A stretch of DNA of 64,000 bases from Acanthococcus lagerstroemiae (taxonomy: Eukaryota > Arthropoda > Insecta > Hemiptera > Eriococcidae). The position numbers were made by a program, and so were the translations under genes. Location: contig CM063106.1 in assembly GCA_031841125.1 (NCBI GenBank), positions 42,454,806 through 42,518,805 of the forward strand, read 5' to 3'. The notes under the pieces were generated by a model. It made no database searches and had not been told where the DNA came from. It was given only the letters and a program-made list of their open reading frames with translations. How positions within the stretch are numbered: the first letter of the stretch is position 1; each line of letters starts with the position of its first letter. Positions 59,301 to 64,000 of this stretch are shown here, piece by piece.

Positions 59301-60059
59301 CTGCAACCAGAAAATAGTGAATCTCGTCTCAGTCCACGCTGATTGGTGTAGACTACACTACTTTTGAAGAACTGTTGGCCTCACGAGAATCCGGGAAAGG
59401 GAGATTCACCGCAAGCCCCGGGCTTTTTAGGAGGGCTCGGATTTTTCCAACGGGCGAGGCATCAGATACCCATATATTTAATGGTATCCTATTTTACTGA
59501 TTTTTATTTCGTACTCTGCTCCTCCCTTCAGGCCTGAAATTTCTCTCGACGGCCATGAGAATCCGCGACCTACTTCTACCGCGCAGTACGCCAATTATCG
59601 TCCTTTGGCATATTGTGTAACAAGCAGTCTTTTCTCTTCGATTGTACAAAATAATTTAACTCGTGTTCGTATCCGTATAACCTTACGAGGGGTGGGGGTA
59701 CTCCTTGGGTGTGACGCGGAACTTATGATCAGCAATCGTCACTTTGCAACTTCATTCCTAACCAACACTTAACTACTTACTCATGGTGCCCAGTAACCTG
59801 ATGGAAGGTTGTGGTACCCGATCCCAGCAGGAAGTCAGGTTGACCAGCAGAAGAGTATATGGGATGGGGGGGGGTGTCAGGCAAGGCAAGTACTTGACAC
59901 AGCTGAGAACGAGCCTGCTTGGAATGGATAGGGATAGGACTGGATTACCTATCCTGAATACGGTTGCAAGGAACATAGGCGGTTGAGTCTGGTAGCACTC
60001 CCAGTCTTACCAGTAGGGCTACTGCTAAGTCACCTACGAGACATAGAGGCCTTGATTAT
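59301..60059. other. Intron upstream of the first visible exon
   Basis: The minus strand was read for an exon encoding domain II S1 and none was found. 59762-60050 has a higher G+C, LINE- or SINE-like look (ggtaccc, gggtgtcaggcaagg), but no RNA polymerase III boxes or protein frame could be identified. Confidence 0.4.
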
Positions 60060-60280
60060 ATCAGCTATCTGTGCTATTAAATAAGCTTTATGTCTCTGAT
60101 CTGGCATCAGACGTTTCGATGAGATTCTAATTAAACTCTAACATCATTATAGGACAAGTTTATTATACGAACTGATTCTTCAGTCTCGTATTTCCTCCAA
60201 CGTTAGTTAAAAATAATCATAATCTTATAAATATTAGTAGCCGGATATTTCTAGATATTGCTTACATATTATTTATAACA
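60060..60280 (-). repeat. 3' LTR of the gypsy element
   Basis: The start is set by the polypurine tract (60281-60292) immediately before TGTTATAAATAA. A polyadenylation-like aataaa lies at about 60152 on the minus strand. The distal end is uncertain because the other LTR is outside the window. Confidence 0.55.
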
Positions 60281-60404
60281 TCTCCCTTTTTATCGTATAT
60301 TATAATAAATATAAATTAAATTATAATACAAAAATAATAATAATAATTTAGACCATTACTTTTGGAAAGAGAACCATAGAATCATTTGAGCACTGAGATT
60401 TTAA

Positions 60405-62217
60405 TTAGTATGATAATCGACTCGGCTTCCTTGATATTCGTCCGGATCGTGTTCGAGTTTCATTGTTATTGTTATCAGTTTGAGTTTTAGTGATATCGTT
60501 CCCACATTTACCAGTCTGTGAAATTTCGTTTGATTTGTCATCAATAATTGATGAATTCATGTTATTATGATTTATCTGGGAGTTATTCCAATTTGTTGTG
60601 CTGAAGTGATGTCTTTTGGAAATGTGAGTACGATTTCGATGATATAGTTTCCCGTTATGATTTATGACGTCGCGTATTCCTACCTTATCCTCTATTTTTC
60701 CCAGATACCATCTACCGTTTGATGATAACTGGAAGTATACATCATCTCCCTTATTTAATGTAGGTAAGTCTTTAGCTGATTTATTATAATTAGATTTCAT
60801 TTTATTAATATTGTTTTGTTTAATTTGTTTGTATTTTTCATAATCTATACTTTTAGGTTGCAGTGTTTTTATTTGGCGAGGAATCGTATCTCTGAGAGTT
60901 CGTGATAAGAATAATTGAGCTGGTGAATATCCAGTATAATTAGGCGTGTTCCTGTATTGTAGAAGACCCAGGTGAACGTCTGATGATTTTCTCATGATAT
61001 TCTTTACAATATTGACACTTTTTTCAACAAGGCCATGTGATCTCGGGTAGTTTGGGCTCGAGAATACTGCTTCTATTCCGAGTTCTGTATAAAAATGTAA
61101 CATTTCTTTTGAGTTGAAGTATGAGGCTTGATCTGAAATTACTATCTGAGGTATTCCAAATCTAGCAAAAATGTTTCGAACTTCATTTTTTAATCGGGTT
61201 GCTGTCATGTTGCCGGGTATACCGTGTATCCCTAGGCAAATGCATTCGATCCAGTTCGAGTAATAGTCAGTTAAAATGAAGTAATATATCCTTGTTATTT
61301 TGGTGGAATATGTCCACACTTATTTTTTCAAATGGAAATAACGGAATATAATTATTTATTAATGTCTCCTTCGGATTGTTTTTTGTGAATGTGTTGCATT
61401 GATGGCAATTGGCTATCATTTTAATGATGTCTGAGTTAATTCCGGGCCAGAATATAGAATTCTTAACCATTTTTTGAGTTTTGGAAATACCTAGGTGTCC
61501 TACGTGTATTTTGTCAAGTATTTCGCGACGTAGAGCTTGAGGGATGATCAGTGAACTACCTTTAAATAATAGTCCATTTACATAATGTATTTCATCGCGG
61601 AATGGGAACCACACTTGAACATCTTTATTAACGTCTTTTAAATATCTAGGCCAATCATTAAAATAATATTTTTTAAGCTTAATGTAAACGGGATCATTAT
61701 TAATTTCATTTTGAATTTCTTTTAATCTTTCTTTAGATGCTGATATGTTGCATAAGTTTGATATTGAGTGAACTCGTATTTCATTATCTACTTCGTCTTC
61801 AGACCCTGGTCGACGGGAGATCTGGATAATGTATCGGCAATACATGTATTTTCCTGCCTTATATTTTACATCGAGGTGAAATTTTTGTAATTTTAGCATG
61901 ATGCGTTGTAATCTGGTTGGTATGTCGTTTATATTTTTATTAAATATTGATACTAATGGTTTGTGATCTGTTTCAACATTTACTGTTGATCCATATAGGA
62001 ACTGTGAAAATCTGTTGCAGCCAAAATAAATGGTGTATAATTCCTTCTCTATTTGTGCATATTTCTGTTGGCATTCCGTCAGCGATTTGCTCGCAAAAGC
62101 TATTGGTTGCCTGTCATGTAAGATTGCAGCTCCTACAGCGTTTTTAGAAGCGTCACATGATAAAGTGATAGGTTTGTTTGGATCATAATGCGTAAGAACA
62201 GGATTATTTGTGATCAT
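60405..62217 (-). pseudogene. gypsy RNase H and integrase (frameshifted)
   Basis: RNase H begins VLTHYDPNKPITLSCDASKN with ETDHKPLVSIF. The integrase zinc finger has HVGHLGISKTQKMVKNSIFW and NCHQCNTF. The core starts EKISVDIFH; near 61300 the frame shifts and continues TDYYSNWIECICLG, IVISDQASYFNS and SSPNYPRSHGLVEKSVN, giving the D,D-35-E residues. A chromodomain-less C-terminus (WYLGKIEDKVG) follows to the stop at 60405. The frameshift splits the core and disables this copy. Confidence 0.83.
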
Positions 62218-62228
62218 TTTTTTCAGAT

Positions 62229-63085
62229 TTTTACCGACTTTTCGAAGAAAAGGGAGGTATTACACTCGTCACAGTTGTGAAGTTGGGGGCGGGGGCAATG
62301 TTTTTTTTGCGTTTCAGAGTGTTTAGAACACGACTGTAATAGTGGCTGAATTTCAGTTTTGTGGGAAGAAAATCTCAGAAACTATTGAATCAATTGATTC
62401 CAAATTTTGGTATATTATGGAGAAGTACTCGAAGTTGTTAAAATAAGCTTTTGAAGGCAATCGGTCGAGCCGTTCGTGAGTTTTCCTTGAGGACAAAATT
62501 TGTGGCACAAAAATCTCAGGAACTATCGAATCATTTGATTCCAAATTTTGGTACATTATAGAGAAGTACTCGAAGTTGTATTGGTGAAAGTTTGATAACA
62601 ATCGGTTGAGTCGTTCACGAGTCTCCTCAATTTAAGTTCAGCATAAGAAGCGCGAGGCGACTTATGTACTCAATGTTGTTTGGGATTTAATTTATACGAA
62701 ATTGAATGTAGTTCTGTTGTATTATACAAATGTTTCGGTCTTACACGTTTCCGCCTTGAATGTATCGATTTCAAATTTATACGAACTCTAATTTTGATAG
62801 CCGGGTAGTTTTATATTTTTTATAATACTATTCTCTGTCGAGAGTTGCGTTTTTTAAAACGTGAATGGCCTTAAACATTTCGGCCGAATACCACTAGTCC
62901 TTGTCGACATTATGCGTTTTCTAAAACGTTTACCACTTAAAACGTGTCGACAGTGTCTCGATTTCGCGAGGAACGAGCGAAGCGAGTTCCGAGTACGTTT
63001 CGGTATTACTGCGAGGAACGAGCGAAGCGAGTTCCGAGTGCTTTTCGGCCGAAGGCCGAAAAGTCGGTACTGCTTTCGCTAGCAG
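62229..63085 (+). mobile_element. Helentron-like non-autonomous insert in the gypsy pol
   Basis: Splits pol between reverse transcriptase and RNase H. The inverted repeat ACCGACTTTTCG (62233-62244) / CGAAAAGTCGGT (63057-63068) is not at the right extremity: 17 bases including a small hairpin (ctgctttcgctagcag) follow it, and T-runs flank both ends. This asymmetric pattern fits Helentron-derived elements. Inside: two ~135-base direct repeats (about 62360-62500 and 62504-62640) and two 41-base units with the palindromic core ggaacgagcgaagcgagttcc (62970-63050). No protein. Confidence 0.55.
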
Positions 63086-64000
63086 TTTTTTATTTCTAAT
63101 TCGTGTTCATTATTCCAGTGCCATGCGATTTCTTTTTTCAATAGTTTTCGTAAATTACACGTGAGATTGGATAAGTTTGGTATAAATGGGCTCAAGTAAG
63201 TAACCATTCCGAGCCATCGTTGTAGCTCCTGAATATTTGTTGGTGAATTCATTTCAATAATGGCTTTGATTTTTTCAGGGTCGCTTGATACGCCTTTCTC
63301 TGAGAAATAATGTCCTAGGCATTTAACCTCGTTCACTCCGAATTCGCTTTTTTCCAGGTTTAATTTAAGATTGACTTGTTTAGCTTTTTTTAATACGTTT
63401 TCAAGTATCTGGTCATGTAAAAGTTTGTTGGGGGCATGTATTAATAGATCATCAATGTAAATAGAGACACCTTCGATGTCTCCGAACAATTCTGATATTT
63501 TTGCCTGAAATATATCCTGAGCACAATTAATTCCAAACGGGAGTCTTTGAAAACAATATCTTCCGAAAGGGGTGTTAAATGTGCAGAGCTTAGCACTGTC
63601 TTCGTCCAGTTTTATATTCCAGTATCCTGAGCTAGCATCTAATTTGCTGAAAATTTTTGAGTTATTCAGGTCTGCTCGTATTGTTTTGAGGGTAGGCAAT
63701 TGAAAATGTGATCGTTTTATATATTTATTTAAATTTCTTGGATCAAGTAAGTTTGCCATTTTTAACTTTTATCATTTTATCTAATTCCTTTTTCAATGGT
63801 TCTCGTAATTTGAAAGGTATTTTTCGGGGAGCGTCGATATGGGGTATAAATTGTTGTTCTAATGCAATATTGCATGTTCCTGGGACACATCCAATTCCCT
63901 TAAAAACTTCGCTGAATTGCGTAATTAATTCTTTATAATTTTATAATTATTTTGATTTGGTCATTATTAGATTCTCTGACGCTTTTAATATGTTGTATAA
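63079..64000 (-). pseudogene. gypsy reverse transcriptase with internal deletion
   Basis: Upstream part reads TCNIALEQQFIPHIDAPRKI and KELDKMIKV near 63790. A deletion with frame change then removes the segment before LDPRNLNKYIKRSHFQLP. Downstream: SKLDASSGYWNIKLD, FGRYCFQRLPFGI, the catalytic SIYIDDLLIHA at about 63460 (YIDD form), LGHYFSEKGVS and LQRWLGMVTYLSPFI. Ends at the Helentron-like insert. Non-functional. Confidence 0.82.

Larger units (their letters stand above)
60060..64000 (-). mobile_element. Ty3/gypsy retrotransposon, 3' half (runs off the window)
   Basis: On the minus strand: reverse transcriptase (to 63079), RNase H and integrase (62217-60405), a purine tract aaaaagggaga, then the 3' LTR starting TGTTATAAATAATATG at 60280 and extending to about 60060 with AATAAA near 60150. 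Gag and the 5' LTR lie beyond 64000. An unrelated insert occupies 62229-63085. Broken at several points. Confidence 0.85.

Overview
The window is eukaryotic and almost certainly from an insect. Its only recognisable host gene is a long, intron-rich gene on the minus strand for a four-domain voltage-gated cation channel of the sodium-channel family, most like the insect DSC1/BSC1 type (Drosophila NaCP60E). Ten coding exons can be placed between 59300 and 169, running from domain II segment S2 to the domain III S4 voltage sensor. All nine splice junctions agree in phase and give one open frame of 1971 bases (657 codons). Three exons lie inside stretches with no methionine-started open frame of their own (43313-43438, 18906-19123, 169-285) and were found by reading the minus strand directly. 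The 5' part (domain I, start of domain II) and 3' part (rest of domain III, domain IV) lie outside the window. AT-richness, the element mix (RTE LINEs, Ty3/gypsy, hAT, mariner, a Helentron-like insert) and abundant tacgagta/taggtacct words suggest a hemipteran, but the species is not established by what I can see.

Layout: 1-724 holds the two domain III exons. 725-4816 is an intron with an old RTE LINE (+) split by a younger RTE LINE (-). 4817-19123 carries four exons of the II-III linker; the introns between them hold hAT and Stowaway-like MITEs and a triple nest (hAT MITE in hAT MITE, with a 2.57-kb foldback element inside). 19124-43312 is a 24-kb intron full of debris: two RTE pieces, a head-to-head palindromic mariner remnant, a hAT remnant, a gypsy integrase piece and degenerate tandem arrays. 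43313-49998 holds domain II S6, the pore loop and S4-S5. 49999-59129 is an intron built from a roughly 1-kb dispersed repeat interrupted by a deleted gypsy element and a solo LTR, preceded by a tRNA-derived SINE-like unit. 59130-59300 is domain II S2-S4. 60060-64000 is the 3' half of another gypsy element, itself split by a Helentron-like insert.

Nothing bacterial or phage-like is present: no CRISPR array, operon or plasmid feature. The channel exons appear intact; nearly all other coding-like sequence is transposon-derived and mostly broken. The more informative observations are the nested insertions dated by their target duplications, the long inverted arrays inside a transcribed intron close to a splice donor, an in-phase alternative donor in the II-III linker, and a -1 frameshift signal at the end of a gypsy gag.
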